Shown here piece by piece: positions 32,900 through 46,810 of a DNA stretch of 64,000 nucleotides. The stretch is from positions 310,001 to 374,000 of the forward strand of contig NJPS01000003.1 in NCBI GenBank assembly GCA_002946415.1, read 5' to 3'. A model generated the notes under the pieces. The model was not told the origin of the DNA and searched no databases. It was given only the letters and a program-made list of their open reading frames with translations. Numbering within the stretch: the first letter of the stretch is position 1; each line of letters opens with the position of its first letter. Origin of the DNA: Rutstroemia sp. NJR-2017a BVV2 (Eukaryota; Ascomycota; Leotiomycetes; Helotiales; Rutstroemiaceae). The translations under genes and the position numbers were made by a program.

Positions 32900-35800
32900 A
32901 GTTAAATAAATAATATATAATGGATTTGAAGCTAAAAACAAGTATTATAGTTATTAAATAAGTAATAATAGGAAGTACTTCTTTTGTACCGATACTATAG
33001 ATTGGTTATCTTCAAGATAATCATAATCTTCTTCTTCTTCTTGGTATAAGTATAGCTATTCAGGAAGGAGTATAAGTAGGCTAGATAATATAGAATTGGC
33101 TAAGTAGAAATTATATAAAAGTAGTAGCAAGGTCTTTAAATCGGATACCGAATACCAGATTAGATCGATATTATAGTTTTGCTATTAGATACGATATATC
33201 AGTAATTTATATTGTAGTTTATATACTAGGATCTACTCGACGATATATTCGTCAATACTAGTAATATTAATTAGCAGTAGAGGCTTATTATACTATATAG
33301 ATAAAGGATTATCAGCTGCTTTATATAGCTTCTTAGTAGGGAATATATTATAGATCTATATAGTATTAGAGAGCTTCAATCGGTAGAAATAACCGATTTT
33401 CTCAAGTACTTTAAAACAATTATCTATAAAGTAATCGAGCTTCTTAGATAGATATTATATAGATAGATAGTATATATCCAACTAGATATAATCTCCTATA
33501 TTGAAATCTATAGATCGTTTATATTTATTTACAGATATTACTATATATACTTAAGCTTTACAGATTGTATTATAGATATAATCCAAGACCTTACGATTCC
33601 TATAGATATAAGTATATATATCTTGCAGGTTGAGATTGTCTGTAATAAGCTATAAATCAGCTTTCCAGTTTTATAGAGTTCTAAGGATATATCTGTAAAG
33701 TACTTCGAAGAAAGGTAGATTGCCGAGTAATATATAGGATAATATAAGTTATATATAATCTATTATAGATAAGAACTTAGACCAGTTATCTTGATAATAA
33801 CTAACAAATAGTTATAATCTCTACTATAGATATTGATTATAAATCTCAGTTTGACTATCAGTTTGTAGATAATCTGTAGTTGAGAACTTGATCTTAGTAC
33901 CTAGGATATTATTAAACTCTTATTAAAAAGAAGAGACAAATTGTAGTTCTCTATCTGAAAGTATAATGGTCGGGGCTCTATAGTACTAATAAATATATAT
34001 CAGATAAAACTTAGTTTGTTCTTATATAGTGATCGACTTATAGTATAGAATCGTGATTACTTACTTATTTAATCGATCAATGATCACTAAAATATTATTG
34101 TATCTATACTTATCCTTATTGAAGCTATAATAGTCTATTATAATATATTTCTATATATATATCGGAATAGGTAATAGATATAATAGTCCAAAGGTCTTAT
34201 CTCTTGGAACAAAGCTACGGTAGTAGGTATAATAGTTGTATATATAGTTAGTGATATCTATAGAGATATCGTACTAGTAGTACTGATTTGAAAGTAATAA
34301 GAAGGTTTTCTTAATATCTAGATAAACTATCGATATAGTATTATATATTTCTCGGATAAGTAATATACAGAGGTTACCTATATCGGGTATAATTAATCGA
34401 CTATAATAGAGTAGTAGTCTATTTCTCAGCTTAAGGATCGAATCACTTTTGAGTACTTGGAGATATAATAGTTGTAAACTTTTCTGATCGCGATTTGTCT
34501 ATAGAATATATATAATAAGATCCCAAAAATTTAATATAGTATTTAAGTTGAGCAAGCTAATAGTCGACTAATCGATTAGGTCGAAATAGGTTCGAATACG
34601 AAAGATTAGGATCTTAGAGTCGAGCTATAAGTCTTTAAGTAGCTATTGATTACGATATTCTTTCTTTATCTTATTCTGAAAATCGAGCTTATCGACTTTG
34701 TATATTAGTATATCTACTAGAGGATTCTCTTTGCTAGATCGATAAGCAATTAGGAAATAGTAATCTATTAGTAGTTCTATTTATCGAGCTTATCTTATAT
34801 TAAGAGTCTTAGTTGTTATAAAGTATTCTAATACTTTATAGTTTATAAAAACTCTGATCTAATAGGGAATACTGGTAAGCTTAGTATACTAGTATATAAA
34901 TGATTTAACGATTATAAATATTTCTTTGTTATATATCTTATAGTTGAGTTCTATAACCTATATAGTCTTGGAGTAGAAAGCGATAGGTAACTAGTTATCT
35001 CTATATTTCTGCGAGAATATATTTGCTACTATACTATCCGATATATCTATTTCAAGTATATAGAGAAGATTATAGTTATAGTGCTATAATAGGGGTGTAA
35101 TTGTTAAGATCTTTTTGAATATATCGAATACTTATTGGTAGATAATGTCGAAGTCGAAGTATATTCTAGTCTTGGTTAAGTAGATCAGAGGTTTCGCAAT
35201 TATTCCAAAGTTGCAAATAAAGTATTTATAGAAGTTGTAGAAGTCTAAAAAGGATTAAATATCTTTGATTATAATTAGATATTACTATTGTTGTATAATA
35301 GATACTTTCTTTAGATCTATCTCGATACTATTAGTTGAGATTATAAAGCCTAAGTACTTGGTATATTTTATATCAAATTTGTATTTCTTAATATCGGCTT
35401 GAAAGCCGGTATCTTCAAGTTGTTATAGAACTAGATATATTTATATAATATACTTAAGCTTGTTCTTAGAGTAAATAAGGATATTATCAAGGTAAATAAT
35501 ATAGAATATATCTAGGTAGTTAAATAGAATATCATTTATATAATACTAGTAGATTGTAGAGCTATTAGTCAATCTAAAAGATATAACTTTATATTTATAG
35601 GTTCTGTAATATATCCGAAAAGTAGTATATTCTTTAGAAGTAAGATTTATATAGATATAATAAAAGACTTGGTAGATATCAAGTTTAGTAAATACTTTAG
35701 CTTTAGCTAGTTGTACAAGGGTTTTATTAATCAAAAATAAAAAATAGTGATCTTTATAGATAAAAATATTAAGGATACGAAAATCGATATAAAAGTATAA

Positions 35801-35900
35801 ACTACTATTAGGCTTCTTTATAAATAAAACAGAGGTAGTGAAGAATACTTAACTGGGCTTAATAAAGCCTTTGGATAGATTATCGGTTAAATACTCCTTT
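32900..35900 (-). pseudogene. Gypsy Pol: RT, RNase H, integrase, chromodomain-like end
   Basis: RT core at 35734-35546: LAKAKVFTKLDIYQVFYYI and TTFRIYYRTYKYKVISFRLT, the gypsy pattern with several RIP-changed residues. RNase H-like sequence lies near 35000. Integrase pieces include SFVPRDKTFGLLYLLPIPI, KYIIIDYYSFNKDKY and ELFVSSF. The last part (near 33250-33050) reads EYIVE then YNIDLIWYPVSDLK, which resembles a chromodomain (W-x-x-Y...TW-x-P). Stops are frequent in all frames. Confidence 0.75.
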
Positions 35901-36871
35901 ACTGTTTCGAGCTTCTCAATCGATATCTTATAGAGTAGGCTATATTTCAATATACTTGTATTATTATTCTCAAGCTCAATTTTATAATTGTATTATCGGT
36001 AGGGGGATAGTAGATCGGATTCTCCTTTAGAGAATATATAAGTATAGTCTATATACTTATCCGGAATCGGTAGCTCGGCCTCGGTATCCATTGATAGGAT
36101 CGATTATATAGTAGTATATCGATCTGTAGATTTAAGTAATTGGACAATAAGATTATCTATTTAAAAGTATTGGTCTTGATAAACTCGTTATTGGTTGATC
36201 AGAAAGTCAATCTTCTAGAGGGTAATTAAAAAGAGTTTGTAATTGCTATATTTCTTATAGATTAGGTTCAGGGCTATACTACTAATAGATTTGATCTCAA
36301 CGATAGTGGGCTTGTATTCTGCTTAAAGCTACTAGAGAGGTTTGGGTGATCTCTTAGGAGTAGATAAAAATAGATTATCTTTTTTCTTCAGTTCCTTCTC
36401 TATAGTCTCGATCTCTTTAGCTTAGGTACTCTACCAAGATAATCTATTGATAATATAGATAGTATCTAGCTTGTTGATTTATATAACTGAGTTTATCGTT
36501 TCACTCTTTAGGATCTTCTTCAAGATTGCGATTTTATAGGCTGGTATACTCGAGCTTAGAGTAGAGTTTAATCTACTAAGTAGGGCAAATTGCGTTGGTA
36601 TTACTATTGGTAGGGAGTTTGAGTTATCCAATAATAAAAGGCTTAAATTGGTTGGTTACTTCTTCTACTAGTAGTCGTCGAGTTATCGATCTCTATACTC
36701 TATATCGGCCTGATAATATTAATTAACTATTTGATTTCCTCGAAACTGGATACGAATATTGTATATATATATTATAGTATAAGAGATATCCTTAGGCTAA
36801 TATAATCTTCCCTTGGTATAATCGATAAGAATACAGTTTTCTGCTAGCTAGTAGTAGCTTAGGATCACTAC

Positions 36872-37228
36872 TTATATACCTAAGTAGATAATTAAAAAGA
36901 GGGTAAATAATTGGATATAGCTATCGACTATAAGATTAAGTAAAGTATAATATATAATTTTGGGGTCTTTAATACCGTTATAGCCCTTGATTTGCAAAGG
37001 TGTTTTTAATAAATATAAAATAGGTTTAAAGAAAGGAGATAGATATTTAAGGAAAGTAGTATCGACAAATACAAAACTATTTGCTTTTAAGTCAATAAGA
37101 GCTTTGATTGGAAAAGAGAATCTATTCTTAGCTAAAATACAGAATATTATTATATACTCTCTGTCTATTAGTTTTATCAAGTCCAAATATCTTATATCTC
37201 TTAGCTTATCTAGAAAGGAGTTTTTCAC
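36872..37228 (-). pseudogene. Gypsy retropepsin region
   Basis: The minus-strand frame contains FPIKALIDLKANSFVFVDT, matching the retropepsin active site LIDTGAN with the T and G altered (LIDLKAN), followed by KPILYLLKTPLQIKGYNGI. It lies directly upstream of the RT as expected for gypsy Pol. Confidence 0.7.
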
Positions 37229-37239
37229 TAGATAGTACC

Positions 37240-38853
37240 TTTTGCTCGATCTATTTCCTTATAAATAATCTAAACTATAGTTTCTATCTATATGATAGGA
37301 TCTTGATCCTCAGAGGTATCTAAGGGAGCTTCTTCTTTATCACTTTCTTCTCAATATTCTACTATATTAACGGTATAGGGGGTTTGAGATCTAGCCCGAT
37401 CTATATTTATATAGAAAGGGTTAATACCCTTATTAGCAGCTAGTAGCTATATATAGGTGGTATAGTCAGATATGAAGTGACGAGGGGTTTGGGGTAGTAA
37501 TAAGGTACTTGTACAAGTATATACTAGATTGATTATAGCAGGAATAAGCTTTGCTTGTTATATAAGTTCTTGCTTACTGTTTGAGTAAATAATATTTTGC
37601 CTCTTTTGAGAAATATCTTTGTTATAAAAATAGTAGGTTATATTAATAGTCTTGATACTAGCTTCAGTTATATTGATATAGTAGTATAATCGAATATCCT
37701 TACTTAGAGAGCAACTATTCAGAAAAGCTATAGAGTATATATATTTATAGAATAAAGTAACTTTAGTAACTAAGTTATCTTATAAGTTCTCTGTATTAGT
37801 TTTTCGTGTTAGTGATATAAGAAAGCAAAATTCTCTATAGAACTCCTTGAACAATATTTCTTCTTGTATATATAAAATTCTAAACTGATTCCTAGTATAT
37901 TTATACTTTATAGAATCAGTTAAGAAATCTACAATCTATATAATAATCTCTTCGGTACTAAGATATAGTAACTACTAGAAATAAAGGTCTTCTATATAGT
38001 TTAAAGCAGTATCTTCTAATTGATCTAATATATACTGGTATTTGAGTCTTTACGAACTCAAAATTTCGGTATATACTTCTAGGTAATCAGTAATAATAGC
38101 TTACTATAAGGATACTCTGAACTATTAGCTATTATTTAGCTTATTAGTTATATTAGTAATCTTAGACAGATAGCTCTACAACTTTGATCTTATAGATTCT
38201 ATAATCGAGAAATATTATAGTAACTAACTAGTTTGTTGTAGATTGCTATAGGCTACTTATAGGTTATTTATAGTTATATAATCAAATTGTACTTATAAGA
38301 GCTATAGATATATCTATATTACTTTCCGCTTAATAGACTATTATATTTGGGTACTCTGAAGCTATCTCTCAAGGTTGGTAATCTATTTTCTTATTTGTTT
38401 GAAGAGCTCTTAATTATCTTGAGTTGGAGGCTTGGAGATAAAGGGATTAGTAGTCTTATTATAACCGAAGTATACTAGTAACTTGTTTAGTATTCTTGAT
38501 CTTTGGGAGATATTGATAAAGAGAGATATTATTAGTAAAACGAATTACTCTCTTCTTTAAATCTCCGAATTATTAGATACAAAGCTATATATTCTTGATT
38601 CTCCTAGTAAGAGATCGAGAAATACTTTGTTTTGTTCGGCTAGATAAGGAGGAGGTATTCGGTATATAATAAGATGATAGAGAGAATTCGTAAATAATTA
38701 TAAATGATAAAAGATACTCTATATCGAGCTTTATATTCGGAATTAGATCTTCTTCTACTGTTCTAGATCGATATTCTGGTAAGGAGGTAAATAAAACTAA
38801 TATTATTAGAAGCTATCAGATATAGCTAGTATAGTTAGATAAGTTCTTAATAA
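37240..38853 (-). pseudogene. Gypsy Gag region, decayed
   Basis: Between the 5' LTR and the protease, about 1.6 kb. No open frame of useful length remains; assignment rests on position only. Confidence 0.5.
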
Positions 38854-39039
38854 TATAATAATATATCTCGAAAGAATCGAATATATCTTAGAATTAAGAA
38901 CTAAAGAATTAAGAGAGCTTCAGAACTTGAAGAGCTTATATACAAGAAGTGATTATATAATAATTATATATCTAGCTAACTCTATCTAGTCCTAGCTTGT
39001 ATCGATCTAACTAAATACGAAATTGTATATATTATTATA
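38854..39039 (-). repeat. 5' LTR of the gypsy element
   Basis: 186 bp, followed on the right by the TCTAT duplication and then Copia-1 coding sequence. Confidence 0.9.
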
Positions 39040-39044
39040 TCTAT

Positions 39045-40700
39045 CTATTTAATCTCTAGGTTCTTATATACTTCTATAACTAGTAAAACCTTTAAACTTT
39101 CTTATCTAATTATAGAACTAAAAGTCTCTAGGAAGTTATCTCCAGATATCTGATTAAAGCCTTATATAACTAACCTAACTTTAAATCGATCGATTAGGCT
39201 TATAGAGGTATATTTGATTATAAATATCTATTTAGTATCTATAAACTTCTTTTCTTCTGGAAGTATAATATATTCCTAGATATCTAGAATCTATAATTTG
39301 GCTAATTCGTTTTTAATAGTATCTTTTTAATAGACTCCCTATATTGGATTATTAATTACTTCAGTATAGTTCCAGAGTATTTTCACCTTAGTAGCTATTG
39401 AAAAAGTATAATTTGTAAGTATTCTAGTTCTAAGGCTATATCTTATTTCCAAGTTCTGAATCTCCTAGGTTTCAGTATTCTTAGTTATACTATTCTTCTC
39501 TAACTTAAGGACCTTAGGATCTTCTGATTTTGAACTACTAAGCTCTTCTAGTTCCGAGCTATCTAGGCTTTCTAGTTCTACTACTTTAGGGTTTTTTGAG
39601 CTTTCAATTTCAGAGCTTCTAGAGATATATAAGTAACTAGTATCTATTATAATTATATCTTCTTCAGGTAGTTCAGATTCAACTTATATTTCTGACTTAG
39701 GAATCGAATTATATTTGGATAACCTAATATATTTACTTTCGTCGAATATAGATACTATAGCTAATATTACCTTATTAGTTATTGAATTATATAGTCTATA
39801 TTATCTAGTTATAGATATATAACCTATAAAGACTATTTTCTTAGTATTTGGATCCAGTTTTTAATATCTCTCTTTAGAGATATAAATATATATAATATAT
39901 CCAAATATCCTTAAATACCTTATATAAAGGTATTTACTACTATAGGCTTTCTTTAGGATTATACCTCTTAGATCTATAGAGATCCTATTTCTTAAATAAC
40001 AAACTATATTTGCTATCTCAATCTAGAATTTAGTAGGTAGCTAGATATCTTATAATATAGATCTAGCTACTATAATTAGGCTTCTATTTAGTCTTTCCGA
40101 TATCCTATTCTGCTTAGGTATATAAAGAGTAATAAACTCAAATTATATCTTTATAGTTGCTATAATCTTCTCTAAAGCTTTATATTCCAGAATATTATTA
40201 TATCTAATCTATTTGATTCTCAAACTAGTTTCAGTTTCTATTTAGATTCTAAATACCTAGAATAGCTCTTTAAGTTTCTTCCTTTCTTTAGTAAAGTAAA
40301 TCTATAATTTCCAGATATAATTATTAATAAAAGTAAGTATATAGAGCTCTCTAGCTAACTTAGGAATACTATAAGGTCTCTAAAAGTTATTAAATACTTT
40401 TTCCAAAAACTTAGTACTATATTTTAAAGACTTCCTATTTAGTATCTTTATAGATTTAGAAATAATATATATTTTATAAAGCTCTTTTAGCCTCTTTATA
40501 GACTCCTTTAGGTCTATAGTTATCTTATATAGATTCCGAATTAAATCTAGACTTAGATAGTTTAACCTCCGATACTATACTATTATCTTAAGATTATTGG
40601 ATCTTTAAGTCGTTGCTTTTAGTATACTTATATCTACTTCTAAAATAGATTCTTAGAGGATATATACTTGGCTTACTCTATAAGCTAAACCTATTGTAAT
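39045..40700 (-). pseudogene. Copia-1 integrase and N-terminal reverse transcriptase
   Basis: Minus-strand pieces from right to left: RRLNYLSLDLIRNL (GAG-pre-integrase), PYSIPKLAREPYILTFINNY and KSQIYFTKERKKLKELFQVF (integrase core), RNRISIDLRGIILKKAYSS, then RT start KYTSISLIDRFKVRLVIQGF and ISGDNFLETFSSIIR. It is separated from the protease part (52906 onward) by Copia-2 and from the RT C-part by the gypsy element. Confidence 0.82.
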
Positions 40701-41071
40701 TATTGGTTAGACTTTCTAATAAAAGTAATATACTCAAAAGAGAGAAGATCTAATAAGGTTATATAAACTTATACCGATGTTTACCTAGGATACTAGGTTG
40801 AGCGTATAATAGCTAGCTTATATCAATAGGTAAAATCATCTTATTCCTCTATAACTAACTAACTATATAATAGCTTATTTATAGTATATAATAAGTGTAC
40901 TCCGAAGCTCTTTTTAATACTCTCTGGTACTCCAGCTTCGGTATATATAGATATATAGGTAGGTATATAGCGACCTAAAATATATATAGCTATTTTGATG
41001 GGGTATACTTTATATCTGAGGTATAATAGCTCGTGTAACCATTACCTGGCCGAAGCACCGATATTCCGATA
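40701..41071 (-). repeat. 3' LTR of Copia-2
   Basis: 371 bp; aligns with 52548-52905 plus 46471-46500. It is richer in T and A than the right copy at the same sites. Confidence 0.88.
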
Positions 41072-41521
41072 TTGGCAACTTTTTCTTTTTCGGCCTATAT
41101 ACATCATATACATACATGATATACTGCTTAGGTAAGCGGGCTTTAGCTATAAGCTTATATTCGATCTCTTCTACCCTCCTATTTTGCCTACAACCAGTTG
41201 CGCCCAAAATTGTTGAAATAATGGTCGCTGTTGCTATGAAACTAAGAAGCTCCTTATATATTCTTTTTAAGTTTGTACTTAGTATATATCGAGTATCGAC
41301 TTTTAAAATTCCATTCTTCCTTTTCGTATATCCTTTGTTGCTTGTATCCATCTCCAAGGGTATTCTTAAAAATATCGATTTTGTATGATGTTGCTGTGGA
41401 AACGAAAACTTAAACTTTAAAATCTCCGGTATTGTCCTAACTAAAAATGAGTGAATTCAAGGAAATAAGGAAAAATATAAGGAATCTTTCTCTTCCGATA
41501 CTATTTCTCTTTTCGGACTAC

Positions 41522-42120
41522 CTATCCTTCTATACGTACAATAAGCTTGTTGTCGTTTAGTGCCTTCTCGAGCGCTTTGTTTGGAGTTGCTTTCGTTATA
41601 GTATCAGCTGGATTGTTATCTCCTTTGATCCATCGTACTTCAGCTAGCTCTCGCCGTTCGTACGATTGTCGTAATGCCATAATATCGATCATTAAACGCT
41701 TCTCTTTAGTCGTCCCAAGCTTGACTAGGCAGTCGTACAAGCTGTACGAATCGGTATATATCACAGTTGGTAGCGCTGGTAGGTGCAGCTGCTTTAGGAT
41801 CGTACCGAGCGTTTGGCTCATAACGATGGCTATATCGACGCCAGCGACCATTGCGTAGATCTCGGAAGCAAGGACGCTTCTGGTAATACGTTTGCTCTTA
41901 GTGCTGCTCCAATACATAAGGTTGCCTCTTATCTTGAATACTTCGGCTGTATGCTCTTCGGTTACTATAAAAATGACGAACCCTATTTGCAAGCTAAGGT
42001 CCTTATTGTTGGCAAACGAGCCATCAACATACACGAAGAGCTTGGTATGGCTCAGATTCAGCGGTATATAGTGTAGTCCTCTTTCCGGGTTGTCTATTTG
42101 CCACTGGAGATACTTATTGA
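41522..42120 (-). pseudogene. Copia-2 RNase H
   Basis: A 170-aa open minus-strand frame (42034-41522) reads YVDGSFANNKDLSLQIGFV, SSTKSKRITRSVLASEIYAM, VIYTDSYSLYDCLVKLGTT and EVRWIKGDNNPADTITKA. All catalytic acidic positions are visible (D of VDGS, E of SEIYAM, D of YTDS). It is the best preserved part of the element and is clearly related to the RNase H at 63631-64000. Confidence 0.88.
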
Positions 42121-43200
42121 GTACTCGTATATCGTCATCTGTAGGTTCCTGATGTTGAGCTGCAACCGAAAGGTCGAAGCTAGCTTCTGGCTGGTATATA
42201 CTTGAGAGGTAAGTACCTCTAGTGTATTGCTTGCGGTAGTTATTCGTATGCTGCTTAGATACCAGCTCAACTATCTTAATCTTCTGGCTTTGTCCCTTCT
42301 ATATAATCAATAGCTCGTCACCTTCTTGAATTAGGCGGCATCCGTTGAAGGTTAGGAAGCTTGCGGATATAAGCACTTCTGCTGGCTTTACGAGAAAACT
42401 AGCTCTCTTTAACTCTTATACTTCCTTATTATGGAATACTTCATTTCCTAGGATAAGTGTATCATCGGTTTGTAGGGCAACTACCGCAAATGCATCCTGT
42501 ATAGTAGTGATTAAGAGGTATGGATTGTATGAGGACGTTTCCATATCGAGCTTCTCGCGGTGGTATATATAGTATATAACCTACCAATGCATACCTGCTT
42601 CTGCTATGCTGTATAGGGGTTTGCAGATAATCATAATTATCCCTTTAGGGTACTGGTATTCGATCTGCCTTGGTAACCTAGCAATAATCGTACAGGCTAG
42701 TTCGGTAGTCGATTGTAGGTATGCTTGTATAATATCGTGTACGCTTACTCTCATCCCTTGTACTTGGAGTATAGGGATTAATGCTTCTAGTAGATATTGA
42801 CTTGATCTCTGTACCGTAGGTATTTATATGAGAATGTTCTCTTTGCCTTGGTCGTTGTACCCTTGTACTACGAGCCTGCTCTTCTTGTACAGGGCTGATA
42901 TCGTTTTGCCCTTCACCTTGTTGACTAATCTAGTATTGAAGATATGTCCCTTATATATAGCTGGATCGTACTGTACTATTTCGAATACTCCACAGGCGAT
43001 CAAGCTGTCAATTTCTATCTGTTGAGAGAGCTCGAAGGGTGCTCCTACTGTAGTGATAATACCTTGTATATATAGTTGCTATACTAGCTTATAGTCGCTT
43101 TGCTCTTTCTTTGTCAAGAATGCTTCTACCTGTCGGAAAGGGATTATGACTTGCGGGATCAGCTTCCGGGGAGCTGCTAGGCTAACCTTTTTGTGGCTAG
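42121..43200 (-). pseudogene. Copia-2 reverse transcriptase
   Basis: Pieces include KSRLVVQGYNDQGKENILI, IPILQVQGMRVSVHDIIQAY, KPLYSIAEAGMHW and the catalytic box QTDDTLILG, a variant of YVDD found in some fungal copia elements. Internal stops (TAG) interrupt the frame. Confidence 0.8.
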
Positions 43201-43399
43201 GCTAAACAGGATGTTCAGTTTGGATCTGAAGCTCTGGAATCTCTTCCAAGTAGAAGGGTTTTATAGATATCGTTCTAAAGCAGGTCGGACCTGCTGGTAT
43301 CTATACGATTCCATCCTCTCCTTCTATACCGATAAGTTTATATAGTCCGGTCTATCCGCTCTTTTCTCGGTATATATATATATCCGATTGCAGGGGGAG

Positions 43400-44700
43400 G
43401 TTGATTAGCTTTGATATTCTTGGTCCATTTCTAGCTTCTAGGGTATCTCTTACTTATCGTTGAGTATTGTATTTATGTACTTCTGCTATTGCCTTTTCAA
43501 CTGTATTAGCTCGTATATATATAGATAGTAATAGGATTGATTGATGGTTGAGCTAGGGGTAGGTACCGAAGACTAAGAGAGTAGGTATTAGTCTATCCGG
43601 ACCTGCTATATCGTTGATTACTTTAATAGCCATTTGTAGTACATCATCTCGGGAGATCTGCTCGTCCTGTAGCTCTTCGCTCAAGATCTCGTATGCTCGT
43701 CGGAGAGGGGTATGGTAGCGCTCGACCTTATCTATACTATTATACGCTTCGACTAGTACCTCCTTCACCTCGGAGCCTATAGTACGTGCATTTTGTCTGA
43801 ACTTATTGGATGCGAAGTTGGTTCCTACATCATATACGATATAATCGAGTGGTTCCTAGTACGTATCAATCCAGTATATATATACTGTATTCTATATGGT
43901 TTTCGCTGAGATATTCTTTAAGAAGCATGCTGTATTGAATACTGTTGTCTTATCCACAAGGTGAAGTACTAGTACATCTCCTATATATATGATATCGACG
44001 ATAACGGTATAGTTGAAGTCGATATCGTCCTTGATTGTAAACTTGAACCTGCCTGGTGATTTGGTATACAATTAGCAGTACCTATAGTACTTGGTGAGGT
44101 ATTCAAGTATATATATATTAATATCCTCTTGCCCTGCTTTCTCCAGTAGTAGTGATAGCTTGCGTACGGACAGGTATCCGAAACATCGATATAGCTGCTT
44201 CAGCTCTTTTTCCGTTATATATACTTATATAATTGCTTCCTCTTTCTTTAGAAGTATCCAAGGATATCCCTATTTGCGGACGATAGGGACAATATTATCT
44301 CCTTATACTAGGATATTATATAGGTTATCAAACTGTATATTCATCTTATCTATATCCTGGATACAGTATAGGAAGGGGGTATTGGCTGTAACGATATAGA
44401 AGGTAATTGCACCTACTAGCGTACTGACGATAGTAGTACCCTTGACGCTTGCTATTCCCTTCCCGAAGCAGATCGTATAGTTCTTGTCGTCTGCCTAGGT
44501 AAGTACAATACTGGGATCTTCTCGCTATAGTACTTGAAATTGAGGTTCTCCTGCTGTAGAGATGCTAGATGCTCCACTATCTGGTATAATCTCCTGGAAC
44601 TTGGCTGCAGAGTATCGCTCCTCAAAGGTAAAGATCTCTTTGTACTGTACTTGAGATAGCTTCAAGTCCTCTCGTATAAATAGATATATAGTATTTTGAT
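43400..44700 (-). pseudogene. Copia-2 protease and integrase
   Basis: The integrase part reads LDYIVYDVGTNFASNKF and, at 43768-43553, KEVLVEAYNSIDKVERYHTP and RRAYEILSEELQDEQIS. The region 44400-44700 upstream should hold the protease but motifs are weak. Confidence 0.72.
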
Positions 44701-44799
44701 CAAGAAGTGTATTTATTGCCTGCTAGCCGTCGATTAGGCCAAGCTCTATAAGCATCTGCTTATATATACTTCCTCCTTGATCCTCTGGCACTTCTTCTT

Positions 44800-46467
44800 C
44801 TTGCTACTCTTCTTCGTACTGGATATACTAGTCTGTCTCACTATCGCTAAAGCCTTCTTCGGTAATCAGCTGCTCTTTGTGTTCATCAAATGCTTTCTTT
44901 ACTTCTGTACTAAGATAGTTTATAGACCAGTATCCTTCCTTCTTGCATATAAGGCACCTCTTTCCAGGTCGTCCTGGATGTTTACAGGGTACTTGTATCC
45001 TTGTAGTCCACCTTCCTCGAGCAGGGGGCTATTACAGAGCATTACGGCCGTAACAGATACGAGAACCCTCGTACTTTCGGTCGACCTAGTACTGCTCGTC
45101 TGCAACGAATATAGTAGATTGCTGATAGTTGCATACAGCAGTAGTAATGGAGTTATATAGATCTGAGTATACTGATTCAAAGGTATCTGACGGCTTATAT
45201 AGTACAAAGCTATAGTCAGGTACACCTTAGTATATATTGAGGACTTGATCCCGTAGATTATACTCGTTCTGATACTTATATGACAAACCCTTCTGCAGGG
45301 TACAGACCTTATCGAAGAGTAGTTCTAAATATTATAGCTCAGTCTTATTAGAATGCTATTGCTGTACGCTTTGATATATAATAGACCTCCACTCAGATAA
45401 GTAGATCTGCTTCCGTTCGTTTATCTCGAAGTGCTCCTAGATTATATCTCGTATTGTACGAAAGGAGAGGTTCCTTCCTGAGATCTGATTAAAGAAGTAA
45501 TCTAATACCCGATCTCTTAGGATAGATGAGAATCCGAAGGCATACGCTTCTGGAAACAAGCCTGCTTTTGTACAGCAGTCCCAGAAGACTCTGAGCTTGA
45601 TATTGATTACTTCGTATATCTCACCGCTATATTTCTTTCGGTCATCATTTAAGAGCTTATACAGGTTGCTAAGCTGCTTGCTATACACCGAAGGGTCCTA
45701 TACAGTGATGATTGCGGAATCTAAAGCAGGATATAGGGTGCTACTGATATAGTCAGAAGGATTCCAAATAGAGGTGGGGTACTGAACCCGGGCTTCCCCG
45801 CCAATTTCTGGTATATATACCGGTTTCTCGGCCTCCTGCTGCTTTGGCAGGTTTCGGTCTGTATCTGAGGCTACAGAAGGGGTCTGCGGTACTTCTACTG
45901 TAGGTCGAAGGTAACTAGTTTGCTTACCTAAAGCCCTTGCTTTAGGAGATCCACGGTAGGTCCCAAGTTGCTGGAACTCCTCTTCTGTCCATTCATAAGG
46001 TTTCTCTTCTCTAAGAAGTACTATAAAGACCTTAGTATACGATCTGTCTCCAATAATATCTTGAACGAATACCCCTCGTTCCATTATATATACTCATAGT
46101 TGATAGAGGAGTACTATACTAGCTAGGGCAAATAGCTCTTCTATCTATCCTTCGAAATCATCATAGTATATAATCTATAGGTTATAGTTAGTTTCTTTTG
46201 CCTATATAGTCTATATGATAAATTGGATAATATAGATGGTAACAGCAGTCTTCGTACAGAAGGACTTATCTGAGAAATCGTAGTCCTTGTAGAGCAGTAC
46301 AATATTGATTGTATACTGACTCTATCCCTCGGGGATATAGTCTTGGGGTGCTATTGTAGATATAGGTTACTATATACAGATCGAGGTACCTTGCTAGTCT
46401 ACGGTTAAGGGGGATACTTGGCCAACGACCGAAGTATACAATAGTATCAATAGGATCAACCACTGAT
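44800..46467 (-). pseudogene. Copia-2 Gag region
   Basis: Open pieces at 46084-45698 (acidic, LREEKPYEWTEEEFQQLGTY) and 45688-45437 (MYSKQLSNLYKLLNDDRKKY, FSSILRDRVLDYFFNQISGR) fit a Gag. Further on, near 44960, a CxxC piece (CLICKKEGYW) looks like a zinc knuckle. Confidence 0.65.
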
Positions 46468-46498
46468 CAGTATTGGTTGGACCTTCTAATAAAAGTAA

Positions 46499-46500
<2 letters not shown>

Positions 46501-46530
<30 letters not shown>
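46501..46530 (-). repeat. ATCA tail of the LINE
   Basis: Seven and a half perfect TTGA units on the plus strand at the 3' end of the minus-strand LINE. Confidence 0.95.
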
Positions 46531-46810
46531 ATGTTATATACGGATCAAGCAGTCCGAAGGACTGCTATGCCGGAATAGTCTAGTTTCGGTGTAGTTACCG
46601 AAGTGTGCCTTATTGTAATAAGAACTCGTACTTTACTTCATCACCTTGCGGCGACTAGCAACCTTCTCTGCTAGACGGTCTGGCTCCTATCTACAACTAT
46701 ATATATAGATATAAAAGGGGAGTGCTTTGTTCCATCTTTCGGGGTGAAACCCGGCTCCTTGGCTGCTGCTGCTGCTAGCTATCTCGTGTCCCTATACCTT
46801 TAGTCTCCCC

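Larger units (their letters stand above)
32572..39039 (-). mobile_element. Ty3/gypsy element (chromovirus-like), nested in Copia-1 RT
   Basis: 186-bp LTRs at 32572-32757 and 38854-39039 (TATAACAATATATCTC..., originally probably TGTAACA) with target duplication TCTAT at 32567-32571 and 39040-39044. Total 6468 bp, minus strand. It interrupts Copia-1 Pol inside the reverse transcriptase: the N-terminal RT part lies at 39045 onward and the C-part left of 32567. The whole element is extremely AT-rich and full of stops. Confidence 0.92.

Noticed and set aside
41010..41357. A 115-aa minus-strand ORF as an extra Copia-2 gene
   Set aside because: It runs through the purine tract into the 3' LTR and has no domain; most likely chance.
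46501..46530. ATCA repeat as an independent microsatellite
   Set aside because: It lies exactly at the 3' end of the LINE, next to the target duplication, so it is the LINE tail.
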